Shown: positions 1 to 13,530 of the stretch, one piece after another | How positions within the stretch are numbered: position 1 is the first letter of the stretch | Layout: each line of letters starts with the position of its first letter | NCBI GenBank assembly: GCA_907164885.2 | Contig: OU015500.1 | Location: 48,350,646 to 48,414,645, forward strand | Reading direction: 5' to 3' | DNA length: 64,000 nt | Origin: Dolomedes plantarius | Lineage: Eukaryota > Arthropoda > Arachnida > Araneae > Dolomedidae | Notes under the pieces: generated by a model | Told to the model about the DNA's origin: nothing | What the model saw: the letters and a program-made list of their open reading frames with translations, nothing else | Database searches by the model: none | Made by a program: the position numbers and the translations under genes

Positions 1-2
1 TT

Positions 3-161
3 GGAACCGGATTAAAGCTCCGACCAAAGTTCTTCGGACCATATGAGATCACGAACATCAACCCCAACGATCGTTACGAAGTTCGAAAGTTAGGACATCA
101 CGATGGTCCAACCATAACATCAACTGCAGCGGACAAAATGAAACAGTGGTGCAGAAACTGA
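3..161 (+). pseudogene. 3' end of a Ty3/gypsy-type pol (integrase C-terminal tail), cut by the window edge
   Basis: An open frame enters from the left edge and runs 53 codons to a TGA at 159-161. It reads a basic stretch followed by a phenylalanine-glycine-proline-tyrosine motif (about residues 9-12) and a YEVRK-like strand. This arrangement is typical of the small beta-barrel tail that follows the integrase core in gypsy-like retrotransposons, where it helps bind DNA or chromatin during integration. Only the tail lies in the window, so integrity of the rest of pol is unknown. The opposite-strand ORF over 58-315 is a shadow. The assignment rests on motif resemblance; a chromodomain-less gypsy clade is the best guess. 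Confidence 0.6.
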
Positions 162-566
162 ACACCAATACCACTGTGTTGAACACTGCTTGATTTTTTG
201 AAATATTTTTCCTTTTTCTGCTCTTTTTTTTTATCTTTTCAGAATTATTGTTGACAACCCAGCCGCGGACGTCTGGAAAGTCAGAACGGCCGTGTGAGAG
301 TGAGTTTGGCAACACAACTGAACTATTACTACAACTTCCACTCCTACTACTGCGGCACGAAGGACTTTAAGCGGATGTGTTGTTCTGCAAGCTCCCGATG
401 TTTAGCTCTTTTGATGCTTCTGTGTTTATTTTTTAATTTCATACTAAGTGTTAGTCCTGTCTTGTAAACATCGTCTAGTTTAATTAAATGTTCAAAATAA
501 TTAAGTCTAATGATTCACTTCTAAAGGAAGGAGTACTAACTCCTTCCTACATATATATATACAGAT
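162..566. other. Noncoding 3' region of the pol fragment; no LTR boundary supported
   Basis: This stretch follows the pol stop and should hold the 3' untranslated region and 3' LTR of the same element. I could not place an LTR: a TGTTGAC start near 247 is possible, but no purine-rich tract precedes it and there is no second copy in the window. A perfect 10-bp inverted repeat with a 4-base loop lies at 525-548 (AGGAAGGAGT / ACTCCTTCCT), just before a short (TA)n tract. Confidence 0.35.
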
Positions 567-1275
567 ATTCCTCGACTTACGACCCAGATAGGGACCGAGA
601 CATTGGTCGTAAATTGAGTTGGTAGTAAATCGAGTTTCAAACAATTTTTTTTTGTATATGTACATACATATATGTTTTATTTTCCTACATACATCCGTAA
701 TTTAAAATACATTGTATTTAGAAGATAAATAATTCTTTGTCATCACTGCTTATTATGTTAGTACAATCCATTGGTTCATAATATGAGACAGAAGATCCGT
801 TGCAAGTTTTTTAAAAATGTTATCCAAGGTAGTTTGAACAGTTTCCGTCATCTTTCCTTTTTTTACTTCCGTCATCTTTTCCTTGTACTTTCCTTGTACT
901 TCCCTTGTATTTTCCTGACCTAGTATTTTCCTGAATATGACGATTCTGCACTTGTGAATCTTTCTTGATTTGGATCCATTACTTCAAATTGTTGTAGTCC
1001 TTTATTAATATAATGAAAAGCTGAAGCCATTTCTGAAGCTCAAGAAGGTTTATTTGATTTATCGTGTGGATATTGAAACTATTAAATTATAAATTTTTAT
1101 TATTTCGTCTTAAATTTTTGCAGTATTGAACAATATTGCATCATATTTTTTAATAATTATGTAATACATACAGGTATGTACTGTACATTCGAGGAACACT
1201 ACTTTTGAGAATTTTTTTTTAAATTTATTAAAATTTTTGGTCGTACGTGCGAGTGGTCGTAAGTCGAGGAATTCC

Positions 1276-1277
<2 letters not shown>
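567..1277. mobile_element. pogo/Tigger-like DNA transposon relic
   Basis: The two ends are inverted copies of ATTCCTCGACTTACGACC (left about 567-584; right about 1254-1273 reads GGTCGTAAGTCGAGGAATTC). The motif GACTTACGACC is partly repeated inside both ends. Both ends abut (TA)n-like sequence, consistent with TA target use. The interior of about 650 bp has no open frame. The terminal style resembles pogo/Tigger elements; I infer an internally deleted or decayed copy. Confidence 0.5.
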
Positions 1278-1320
<43 letters not shown>

Positions 1321-1359
1321 ACACACATACATATATATATATACATATATATATGCATA

Positions 1360-1396
<37 letters not shown>
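1278..1396. repeat. (TA)n / TATG microsatellite
   Basis: Long TA dinucleotide tract with interspersed TACACACATACA and TATGCATATG variants. Open frames reading alternating Tyr-Ile in this tract are artefacts. Confidence 0.95.
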
Positions 1397-3238
<1,842 letters not shown>

Positions 3239-3260
3239 TATATATATATATATATATATA
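3239..3260. repeat. Short (TA)n tract
   Basis: Eleven TA units directly after the right end of the transposon at 1818-3238. The left end is also in TA repeats, so the insertion probably split one microsatellite. Confidence 0.9.
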
Positions 3261-4546
3261 TGATACAAAGAAGTGAGACTGTTTCTAGTGTATTAAAATC
3301 AAAAAACTTTGGGGACTCCTTTTTGCTAATATGGATAAGTGCAAGTTCTGAACTATACCACGGTTGTTTCTATAAGCATGCATCGTAATTTTGATACGTT
3401 ACGGAATATCTCCATTCTGGTCATACCTAGCAAATTAATTGAATAGCATAAACAATACTAACATTTATATAACTAGCACACAATAACAGAACTAACAGTT
3501 TTAAAGTTAAGACATTGTCTATCCCTTCCCTTTTTTGTATTTTGTGTTTAAAATACTTACAGTGTATTTTGGAATTGGAATAATACATTTAAATATATGA
3601 CGAACAACTGCATGAGGTAATACATACATTTTTACTAGCAGGGGCAAGATTCGGGAGATTATTGTTGCTAAATTTGATTTCACATTTATTTTAGAGAACA
3701 AATCGATGAGAAAATTCCTACAAAAGTAATTCTTAGCTTCAACTGAGGCAATAAACTGGATTTCCAAACGCTGCTATATAAATTAGTGTTCCGTCATTTT
3801 CTAGCGATAAAAGAATCCTGCAGCACGATTAGAATTATTTCAAATTGCTTTACGCGAAACTGGGAATTGGAATCGAAATAAAACTTCCGCTACTATAATT
3901 GCAACTTTCTGCGAGCATTTTCATTCACGTATCCTCCAGAATGTGATCAATATTGGGCTTATAATTCAGAAAACATATAAGCTGGAATGTAATTAAATAC
4001 TTTCATCGCTTATAGCTTCCCGTATTACTACTCCCTTGTAATCCAATATTTAAATTTTAATTAAAATCAAAAACAAAACTTTAATTGCAGCTTACGATTT
4101 TGAGGTGGAAGTTTAAGTGAAATCCTGATGACGGGAATTACGAAGTTAATGGCAATGGCTTTAATGTCAGCTTGATCACAGTTCGTTAATTACACTTTAA
4201 TGCAAAATCAATTTAATTTAATCTGGAAGCTGCGGCCATATCAAAGAACTTATCAGATTTATCAATTCAGCTAACCATCGAGTGCTCTTGTTTACGCGCT
4301 ATTTAGGTTTGGAGTCTGTGATGAATTTAGGTTTCGATTTGTCGTGTTTAGCAATTCTAATGCACGCTGACTTGCTCAACATAATCTGCGTTGAAAGCAT
4401 ACATAGTGTGCATGAGCACTAAATTCATTTTAATTGGATTGGTTGTTGCTGAGATCTGTATGTTTTTCAATGCAGCAGGAACTTTGTCTTTCGACATTTC
4501 GCCCAACGCATCGCGGAAGTTGTTGATTTCGTGAAATGGTAGCACC
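3261..4546. other. Spacer without recognisable features
   Basis: AT-rich DNA with no persuasive open frame on either strand (the 82-codon minus ORF at 3519-3767 shows no domain). No inverted termini or tandem repeats were found. Confidence 0.5.
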
Positions 4547-4849
4547 GTGTAGGCCAGTGGTTCCCAAGCAGCAGAAGTCTACGGACCACTAAGCCAGAAT
4601 TTGAACCATGTGCGGACCACCCCACCTCCATCCCCACTGACTTGGGGGTGGGGGCTTCTGGGGATATGTAGTATAGAATATCCCTCAGGCACAAGGGATA
4701 CTTTATTAACGTATTCACATTCTTATGTATTATATTCTAATAATAAAATAATTATATTAACCTTTAGGTTACGGGGCCCATTTTTCCGATTCCCCATTTA
4801 AAACGGGAAATTTCATAACCCCTCTGTAAGAACGGCCAATAAGGGATAT

Positions 4850-6113
<1,264 letters not shown>

Positions 6114-6143
<30 letters not shown>
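6114..6143. repeat. (TA)n tract
   Basis: Right-hand remainder of the TA core of the hAT element, bordering the Tc1-like relic. Confidence 0.9.
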
Positions 6144-6146
<3 letters not shown>

Positions 6147-6529
6147 TACTCTTGGCCCGTATTCTTGGTATACATGCTATCCCACTCTGTAAGGAAAAGG
6201 TTCAACTTTTAAGAAATTTTAATTCAACCCCTGATAGTCAACGGATATATTCGGCCCATCTAGTTTTATGAACATCTCTTTCAAAATCCCCATTTATTTG
6301 GCAACTTTTTTTTATATGTGGTGCTGGACCACTCCCGAGGCTCTTGCGGACCATCGGTTGGGAACCACTGGTGTAGGCGAACTAACATCGCTCCCTCATG
6401 CCATCTAAATTTAGACCAACCACACCAAGGAGCGGCACCTGGGTCGAAGGAGGGGAGGAAGAGCAAGTACCTTCTCCCCACACCTACAAACTACACGGAT
6501 GGACTTTCCGGCTTACATAATTAACGTAC

Positions 6530-6632
6530 CTGTACCCGGCGTAGATACGAGGGTATTCAGTGGTGCTTGTCAGGATTCTCTACGGGCATCCTCAGTACCG
6601 AATCCCGATGCGCTAACCACTAGATGCCCCAG
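6530..6632 (-). repeat. tRNA-derived SINE-like fragment
   Basis: On the minus strand the sequence starts GGGGCATCTAGTGGTTAGCG, which looks like a tRNA 5' half with an A-box (TAGTGGTTAGCGC, 6610-6623). A degenerate B-box-like stretch follows. No clover-leaf could be completed, so a SINE or tRNA pseudogene is more likely than a functional tRNA. The part at 6533-6600 resembles 1612-1680. Confidence 0.45.
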
Positions 6633-8241
6633 GCATATCTACACGTATCATAAAGAAAAGATAAATTTAGTCAAATTTAGCATCGTACAGCTTTTTTTTT
6701 TATCTTTTTCTTTGCAATTGACGCAGAACTTAATCTTGAAAGGCATATTCGCCGTATCCAGGGGCTTAAATTTCAACATCATTATGCTGAGAAGCCTATT
6801 AATGATTCGAAATGGCTCTCGGGCTAGCCAGTTCAGTTTTAAGTGAGAGAAAATCGATAGATGTAAGAATTTATATTGCTGAGGTAGTGATTGCTTACGT
6901 GCTCTGTTCTTTAAAATGGGGACAATGATGAAAATAAACAGTTTAAAAAAGTAATAATGAGCTCCTTAAGGAATTTAGTCATGTCATTATTTTAATACAG
7001 AATCTAAGATAATTTATAGTACATACTTCATGCATCCGGATGGATTTTCTTCGGTCGAAAGAACACTCCCCTTAATCCATAATAACTGTTTGGTCTGAAG
7101 GAAGAGGAAGAAGAGTTAAAGTAATAGTTTAAAAGAATGTTAATTATAAATCTAAAAGTGTTCATGGTTAAGGAATATGTTGTCCATAAAAGTTTATTAA
7201 ATCCACAGTAATTATGTTTGCTTTAAAATAGCTGAAAAGAACATGAAAAACAAAGCTTCCTTTTCCATAGTGCCTCTGTAAAGCAAATAAACTGATAATA
7301 AAAACTTCTTAAATCCACAACAGCTTTTATGGGTTTCCAAAGATTGTAAACGAGCAATATTTTGAAACCTATATTTTTTTTTATTTACACGGGTTTAAAA
7401 AAATCGGGGGCCTAGCCAGAATAAGGGGAAATACTGGTACTTACAAGATACTTCTGGAGTATGAATAATCAAAAGATGAAAAATTCTGAAAGCCTCAATT
7501 ATTAAAAAGGTCAGAAAAATTAAAGATTGCATCTTAAAACTGGAGGAAAAATAGCACTCAAAAGGTATTGTGATGATCGAATAATATAAAGAAAAAATCT
7601 TTTTAAATTTGTGATAATAATTAGAAGAGATAAAATAAAAAATGACATCCAAAGATTTTGATGAAACTCTTACGCACTTGGTGCTTGTAGGAAATAAAAA
7701 TGTGAAGATAAGAGATTTTTAAATCCAGTATAGTTACCAAGAGTGTCCACTTCAAGCCAATACTTGGAAAAAGATCATGTCCTATATGATTTCATTCTTT
7801 GATCAATAAATAAATTATTAATTTATTTATTTTATCTTGTCTCTATTGGGAAAACTAATGTATGATTAAAGTAGTGTTAAAAGTGCATTTTTGAAAACCT
7901 TAAAATATATTTTAAGACGAAGAAAGGCAAATAAATTGACTAAAAGGAAGTACTTGTGTTCAGGAAAGAAACAAACGCGCAAAATTACTGAAAGATATTT
8001 CGATCTAAAACACCCCTGGGGTTTTACACAGAATTTTTTTAGTCAAAGGCATAGAGCATAGTCGTTACTTTACTACTTAGGTTTACTGAACTAATTTCTC
8101 AATATTCCCCTATAGATGCGTTAAAAATTGCTTAAGAGCATGTTATAGCTTTCAACAGCATTATTTCCGGATAATAAAGTTTTATATGTATGTCACTGGC
8201 TCACCACAATTTATATCTAATTAAAATCCGTGTTGTTTGTG
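6633..8241. other. Spacer without recognisable features
   Basis: AT-rich sequence; ORFs such as 6499-6846 (+) and 7395-7652 (-) are short, low-complexity and without domain. No repeats with defined ends seen. Confidence 0.45.
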
Positions 8242-8553
8242 TCAAGAAAATCCCAATGTGGTTGACATTTTTAAAACACCTGATGACCTGGATTTTCCAA
8301 GCGGTTTGAACTTTACCCATAACACGGGACTATCGCTATTATGTGTGACTAGTGGAAAAGCCACAAGCTGTCTTGTCCAGATGCACTCCTTGAACTTTTT
8401 TGAAGCAACGATGAAACCACGATTAGAGATTTCGAGTTCCGACAACAGTTCAGAATCGAAACAAAGCGTATTTTTAATTATGAGCTTTTCCAATTCTCTC
8501 GATTTCATCAGTGGATGTAGCTCGAACACAGAATTTCCATCAGCGAGTCATTT
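8242..8553 (-). CDS. Unrecognised ORF or exon candidate
   Basis: A minus-strand frame stays open for about 100 codons between a TGA near 8556 and a stop just left of 8242. It has balanced amino-acid composition, with mixed charged and hydrophobic residues and no poly-Tyr/Ile or Lys/Asn bias, unlike the other short ORFs around it. It contains segments such as ELEKLIIKNTLCFDSELLSE and LVAFPLVTHNSDSPVLWVKF. I do not recognise the family. It could be an exon of a host gene, a processed pseudogene or part of an unrecognised transposon. No convincing splice sites were established, and chance is not excluded. Confidence 0.3.
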
Positions 8554-9830
8554 ACAAAGCCACAAATAATACAATTTAGAATTACTTCCTTCTTTCTGCG
8601 ATGAGTGACAAACTTATATAGCGTCTGCCGCAAAAGTTTAATTATTAGATTTGTGGAATTCATAATTTTTTCCCGAAATGTTGCACCGTTTCTGAGAGGG
8701 GTAAACGTGAAAGAAATGACCTTTAACTACACAAACACGCAAGATAATATATATAATTCAACATGCATTATCCCCAAACGTTTATATTATGATGATTAAA
8801 TCTGTTAAAATGTATCATGGTTTGTCGTGAAAGGACAGAAAAAAAATACAAACAGGACGAAGAAACTTTCTTGATCACAGGCTCTCGTATTTCCTTCTGC
8901 AATTACTGAAATTTTATCCCTGTTTACGATCATGTCTTTTTTTTACCCATGTACTCATTGACTTACGAAAAATTTGCTAAATGATATACCTGTGTGCCTA
9001 TCACCTTCTCTATAGCTGAATTTTTAGAAATTTCTATCTTATACACATAAAGCAAGGGATTATCGTCATGACCTTCCATAGCGTTATTAAAATAAATTCA
9101 GTTGATAAAGAAGTTGTATCTCAATTTTGAATGTCTTGGCAAATAGAACTTTCCCTTCTGGTGAGACTCACGACGTCGCGTTTTCCCTCGTAGGGTGAAA
9201 ATACTGGAAAAACCTCTTCGCAAGGTCACAAAACGTAGGGAAATCTCTGGTTTTTCCGTTCCTCTGCGTAGGTTTTTATTTCAAACTCGATTACCCTCGT
9301 TCGTTGGTTTTCCCAGGTTTTTTTCCCTCCTCGCATAAAAACTAGAACATCGGAAATATTTAAATAATTTCGTATATCATTTTCTTTTTTTATCATTCCT
9401 TTTTTTTTCTAGATTCACGGTGTGAATATTCGAGTAAATGTTTCGCAAATGCTTTTCTTTGCCTGCAATTAAATTTTACTTTTCGGTATGAATGAAAACG
9501 TTTTATTTTATATTAACTGAGGCGTATAATTTTTTTCCGAATAAACATTCTCGTTCTGTTCAAATAACTTCAGATGCTAGAGAAGTGCATTGAGAAATGT
9601 GTAGGTATTCCCTGTATTAGCTTAGTATTTGCTTACGGAGGCAAATCATTTCAATGTTATGATTTTCTTTTTGGAAGTATATACCGTCAAAATCCAGTAG
9701 ATTATTCAATGAAAATTTTGCGAGGTTTCTATTTTGAAAACTGAAAGAATATTAAGTTACGAAAAAAGTAAAATTAGTAAGGGTGGAAACAAAAATTCGA
9801 TTTAATCTCAAGTTTAAACTGATTTTATTA
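8554..9830. other. Spacer without recognisable features
   Basis: No open frame with domain-like composition. The stretch 9130-9350 is somewhat richer in GC and has scattered TTTTCCC and GGTTTTTCC motifs, but no structure I can name. Confidence 0.4.
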
Positions 9831-10066
9831 TGCTTGAGTTCATCTTTATACAGGATTTTTAATTCCCATAGAAAATAAGCATCTTAAATTTTCTCGCCAA
9901 CAACATTAAAATTTTAAGTAGAGTTAGTAGCATACACCGATATAAAAGCTTCAACTAAAGAAAGTATCCCTTTCATGCTTGCGTTCATCTTTATACAGGA
10001 TTTTTAATTCCCATAGAAAATAAACATCTTAAATTTTCTCGCCAACAACATTAAAATTTTAAGTAG
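9831..10066. repeat. 145-bp tandem duplication (copy 1 and left part of copy 2)
   Basis: Copy 1 (9831-9975) starts TGCTTGAGTTCATC and copy 2 (from 9976) starts TGCTTGCGTTCATC; they are nearly identical. Copy 2 is interrupted after ...AAGTAG at 10066 by the LTR retrotransposon and resumes on its far side at 18480-18534. Copy 1 keeps the uninterrupted junction AAGTAGAGTTAGTAG. Confidence 0.9.
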
Positions 10067-10320
10067 TGTAGCGTGTTTGTGTTTTGTGGCGAAAGGAATA
10101 ATTCTCTTCTTATGAAAATAAATTATATTTATCATCCATTCACCAGAAATCTTGTTGATACACAACGAGTTAAAAAAAAATTATACAATCTATTAAAAAT
10201 CCTCTTATATTATTTTTGGAGTTGAGTTGAATCAGCGCGTGGGGAAACAACACTAATAAGTGTTGCAGCTGTTACGTCACTAACTTCTACTTCATGCAGG
10301 CCACTATTGAAGTCATTACA
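10067..10320 (-). repeat. 3' LTR of the minus-strand gypsy-like element
   Basis: Matches 18221-18475 along its length; TG...CA ends. One clear substitution was seen (AATTCTC versus AATTATC, near 10095 and 18250), plus a difference in the A-run. Confidence 0.93.
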
Positions 10321-10330
10321 GTCTTAAATT

Positions 10331-10341
10331 CCCCCCCTTTC
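10331..10341 (-). other. Polypurine tract of the gypsy-like element
   Basis: Minus strand reads AAAGGGGGGGAA about 10 bases before the 3' LTR, the expected position for plus-strand DNA priming. It lies some 50 bp after the RNase H stop codon, showing that no integrase coding follows RNase H in this element. Confidence 0.7.
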
Positions 10342-10387
10342 GGAAAAACTTTTCACTACGTCACCAGTGAAAAGTTTTGGTGTAAGG

Positions 10388-12547
10388 CTAAGCAGTGCGG
10401 CTTAAACTATCGGCGTTTTGGTGAAATTTTCCTTTCCGGTGCACCACCTTATAGTTGAAAGGTTGCAAAATAAGGGCCCATCTTAAAAGTCTTGGATTTG
10501 TGCCGGTGTCCTTTTCTAGCCAGACCAGTGGATTATGATCAGTTTGTATAATGAAGCTCTGTTGTCCATCTAAGTAACATCTCAACTTTTGTATTGCATA
10601 AACGATAGCTGCGCATTCTTTTTCTGTAGTACTATATTTCTGTTCTGCAGGGGAAAACTTTTTACTCAAGTACATGATAGGGTGTTCTTCACCTCTTTGG
10701 TTTATTTGAGACAACACCGCACCAAGTCCAAGGTTTGAAGCATCATATTGAATGACAAATGGAATGGTGAAATCGGGGCTAAATAATACTGGTTTTTCTG
10801 AAAGTCTTTTCTTTAATTCTTTGAAAGCATCTTCACAAGAACTGTTCCAATCCACTGACGTTTTGACTTTCTTCCCTTTTAGTAGATCTGTTAATGGAGC
10901 CGCTACTACAGAAAAATCAGGAATATATCTGCGATAATAACCAGCAAGACCTAAAAATGATCTAATTTGGGTCTTGTTCAGTGGTCTGGGAAAATCTTTG
11001 ATGGCTTGTATTTTAAGTTCTCCAGGTTTCCGTTCCCCTTGTCCAACTATGTGGCCTAAGTACTTGACATGTTCCTGAGCGAACTGACACTTGGAAGGCT
11101 TTATGTGGAGATGAGCTATTTTCATCTTCATGAAGATTTGTTCTACGTGTTTCACATGCTCTTCCCAGGTATTAGAAAAAATTGCAACATCGTCCAAGTA
11201 GGGTACAGCAAATTCTTCACAGTCTTGCAACAACCCAGCCATCATTCTACTAAAATAATATGGAGCATTCTTGAGTCCAAACGGCAATCTTAATGGCCTA
11301 TAGGTGCCGAAGCTTGTCACAAAGGCAGCATAACGCTGGGCCCGTTCACTCACGGAGCTTCGCACGACTTTGATTCCAAACCTTTCCAGAAATTCTGTGG
11401 TTAAAGCACTCATGAATGACGTGCCCTGGTCGGTTTGCAGTTCTTTTGGAAACCCCATGAGGCTAAAAACTTGAAGCAGGGCGTCCACTACAGTAGTTGA
11501 TCGCAGATTTTCAACAGGAATGGCATCTGGATACTTGGAAGACATGCAGATCACAGTGATGAGGTATTTGTTTCCAGAAGGCGTCATCGGTAAAGGACCA
11601 CAAGCATCAATGTTTAGCTTGGAAAATACTTCTGAAATAAAAGGAACTATCTTTAGAGGGGCTTTCATTTTATCCTGTGGCTTTCCTGCTCTCTGACATA
11701 CGTCACAGGTCTTCACAAAATTTTCCACCTCTTTATAACAGTTCGGCCAATAGAATGTTTTGAACAAAACACCTTTAGTCTTGGTTGCACCCAAATGAGC
11801 CGCAGTTTCTTCATGGAAAATTTTCATCATTTGTGTTCGATATCTCTCTGGAACTACAAGCAATAATCGTTCTGTCCCGTCTTTGTCTTCTTTACGGAAG
11901 AATAGTTCTTGACCTCGCACCACATACCTGGAGTTCCCAGAACTTAAGTTGCTTTCAGCCTCCTGAAACAGAGGTTTCAATTGAGCGCTTTTTCGTTGTT
12001 CTTCTAAAAAATCTTCTGGGGATAGTTTTATAAGGTCTAATTCCGGAATCTTAAAATCTGCTATAGGTAAGACATTTTCTTCCACAGGGACTTCATTATC
12101 TGGGCTACATTCCGAAATATTTTCATCCACTCCTAGACTCTGGACATCTTCAGATATTTTCTTTTGAGCACGGGTCTGAACAGCATTCACCATATGAATC
12201 TTGACATCTTCGACTTGCTTTGCTTCTTCAAACAATGCAGCGGTCTTGTTCCCCAAAAGATACCTCCCTTGATCCAAAGAGTCTCTTAAAACAGCAGCTT
12301 TGGTCACTATGTGCCCAAATTCACATTCAAGTTCTACTTTAGCTAAAGGGTAACAAGTGGGGTTTTCTTCCAGCGGAGATTTAATCCACACTGTTTCACT
12401 TGTATACATCGACGGACTGACATACTTCTTACAAATCAAGTCTAAACTCGCACCCGTGTCTCGTAGTATCGGCATCTCGATCCCATTTACTTTTCCCATA
12501 CTTATGTAGGGGGCAAGTGCATCATGGTATCCATACCTTGCAGTCAT
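10388..12547 (-). pseudogene. pol: gypsy-like Pol with order protease-integrase-RT-RNase H, internally deleted
   Basis: An open frame of 719 codons. Domains in order: aspartic protease (DTGAS at residue 30); linker; integrase zinc finger (His245, His251, Cys281, Cys284); integrase core with Asp314 and Asp373; then at about residue 398-408 an abrupt change to the middle of a reverse transcriptase. The RT keeps its LPFG motif (421-424) and YLDD active site (450-453). RNase H follows with Asp602, Glu near 642 and Asp670, and ends ADSLSRTA. Missing are the integrase catalytic Glu and C-terminus and the RT fingers. The break is in frame. Integrase before RT is the Copia and Gmr1-like order, but the RT and RNase H motifs are gypsy-type. 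Upstream, gag is in the same frame across a single TGA (12587-12589). I infer a deletion inside a Gmr1-like pol; as it stands it cannot integrate by itself. Confidence 0.85.
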
Positions 12548-12586
12548 GTTGGAAGCAACAGTTTCAACTTTCTTTTTAAGTTTATC

Positions 12587-12948
12587 TCATTGTGGTCTTA
12601 AATGCGAGAGAGATCCGCACTCATAGCAACGAGGCTGTTTCCTTCTTTCGAATTCAGCTTCCTCGTTTCTCTCCTTGTGAAATTCTCGCCGTGGAAAAGA
12701 CTTATCATTATAATTGTCTGTCTGGTTTTTAGGTTTATATCCACTGTTGTTACCTCCTGGTACTTTACTTGTGTTCTTCCGAGGGAATTCCTTTTTCCGG
12801 AAACTTTGTCTAATATCATCATATTCGTCTAATTTTTCCGCCAATTCGTAAGGCTTTTTCCAATTTATCCAATCATCGAGAAAGTGATCTTTTATATCAG
12901 CAGGAACTCTAAATTTGAGTTGTTCGGTTACGATTAAATCTTTCAACT
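12587..12948 (-). pseudogene. gag: 3' half of gag (nucleocapsid) of the gypsy-like element
   Basis: This continues the gag reading frame broken at the nested insertion. It reads a capsid-like segment, then a basic Lys/Arg/Asn-rich stretch, and ends in a zinc knuckle CYECGSLSHLRPQ (C-X2-C-X4-H-X4). The codon where the fourth zinc ligand is expected is TGA (12587-12589). The frame past that stop runs without further break into the protease start, so gag and pol share one frame. The ORF extension at 12949-13060 is translation into the inserted LTR and is not part of gag. Confidence 0.8.
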
Positions 12949-13395
12949 TGTAAGGTATACACAAGATTCGATTCACAAGAATCGAACTTTTGAATGAATG
13001 AATTAAAGAAGCTGCTTCAGATATGCTAATTTCGGCATACGCTCTTATTATAAATACCACGCAGCGTCATTAAGAAAAAAAAGGGGAAGGTTGTTAAGGT
13101 TGAAAAGGTGTTATCCTGCGCTAGTGCTTAGCGGGCCAGAAGTTTACATGGCAGTACTGCTGGTTTGACTTACTGTTCGTGAGTATAAAAATATATTGTT
13201 CTTGAAAGCTGTGTTTATACATTCCGTACAAGTAGTACGCATGCTTATTGCTGTAAAAGCCAATTATATGTGCAACGAATTCAATAAACATTGTTTCATG
13301 TATAAACTGTGTTTGCTTCAAATTCAAATAGAGTGCCACTTCAAATTATATACACCCAAGTCTGGGTAGAAGTGCCCCTAAGTAGAAACTCTATA
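12949..13395 (+). repeat. 5' LTR of the nested element
   Basis: Direct repeat of 16107-16554. It contains a palindrome TTCGATTCACAAGAATCGAA near 12966-12985, TATAAA-like boxes (near 13047 and 13183) and AATAAA (near 13283), suggesting promoter and poly(A) functions. Confidence 0.93.
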
Positions 13396-13396
13396 C

Positions 13397-13407
13397 TGGC
13401 GCCCGAA
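13397..13407 (+). other. Primer-binding site of the nested element
   Basis: TGGCGCCCGAA begins two bases after the 5' LTR. It matches the first 11 bases of the well-known lysine-tRNA type binding site and then diverges, so the primer identity is tentative. Confidence 0.7.
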
Positions 13408-13530
13408 AGATATATATACCCTGGTAGTTAGCGTTAAATTTGTAACGAACAACATAATTGAAATTAAAAACTGTGTACTGTGTACTTATATTGAGAAAAT
13501 TGTTGCAAGTACTTATATACTATTTAAAAA

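Noticed and set aside
247..552. 3' LTR of the leftmost gypsy fragment
   Set aside because: TG and CA ends can be imagined, but no polypurine tract or second LTR copy supports the boundaries.
10388..12547. Copia-type element, because integrase precedes RT
   Set aside because: RT (LPFG...YLDD) and RNase H motifs and the zinc-knuckle gag are gypsy-like; only the order is Copia-like.
13121..13339. 72-codon ORF repeated at 16280-16498
   Set aside because: It is the same stretch of the two LTRs read on the wrong strand, so its repetition does not indicate a conserved protein.
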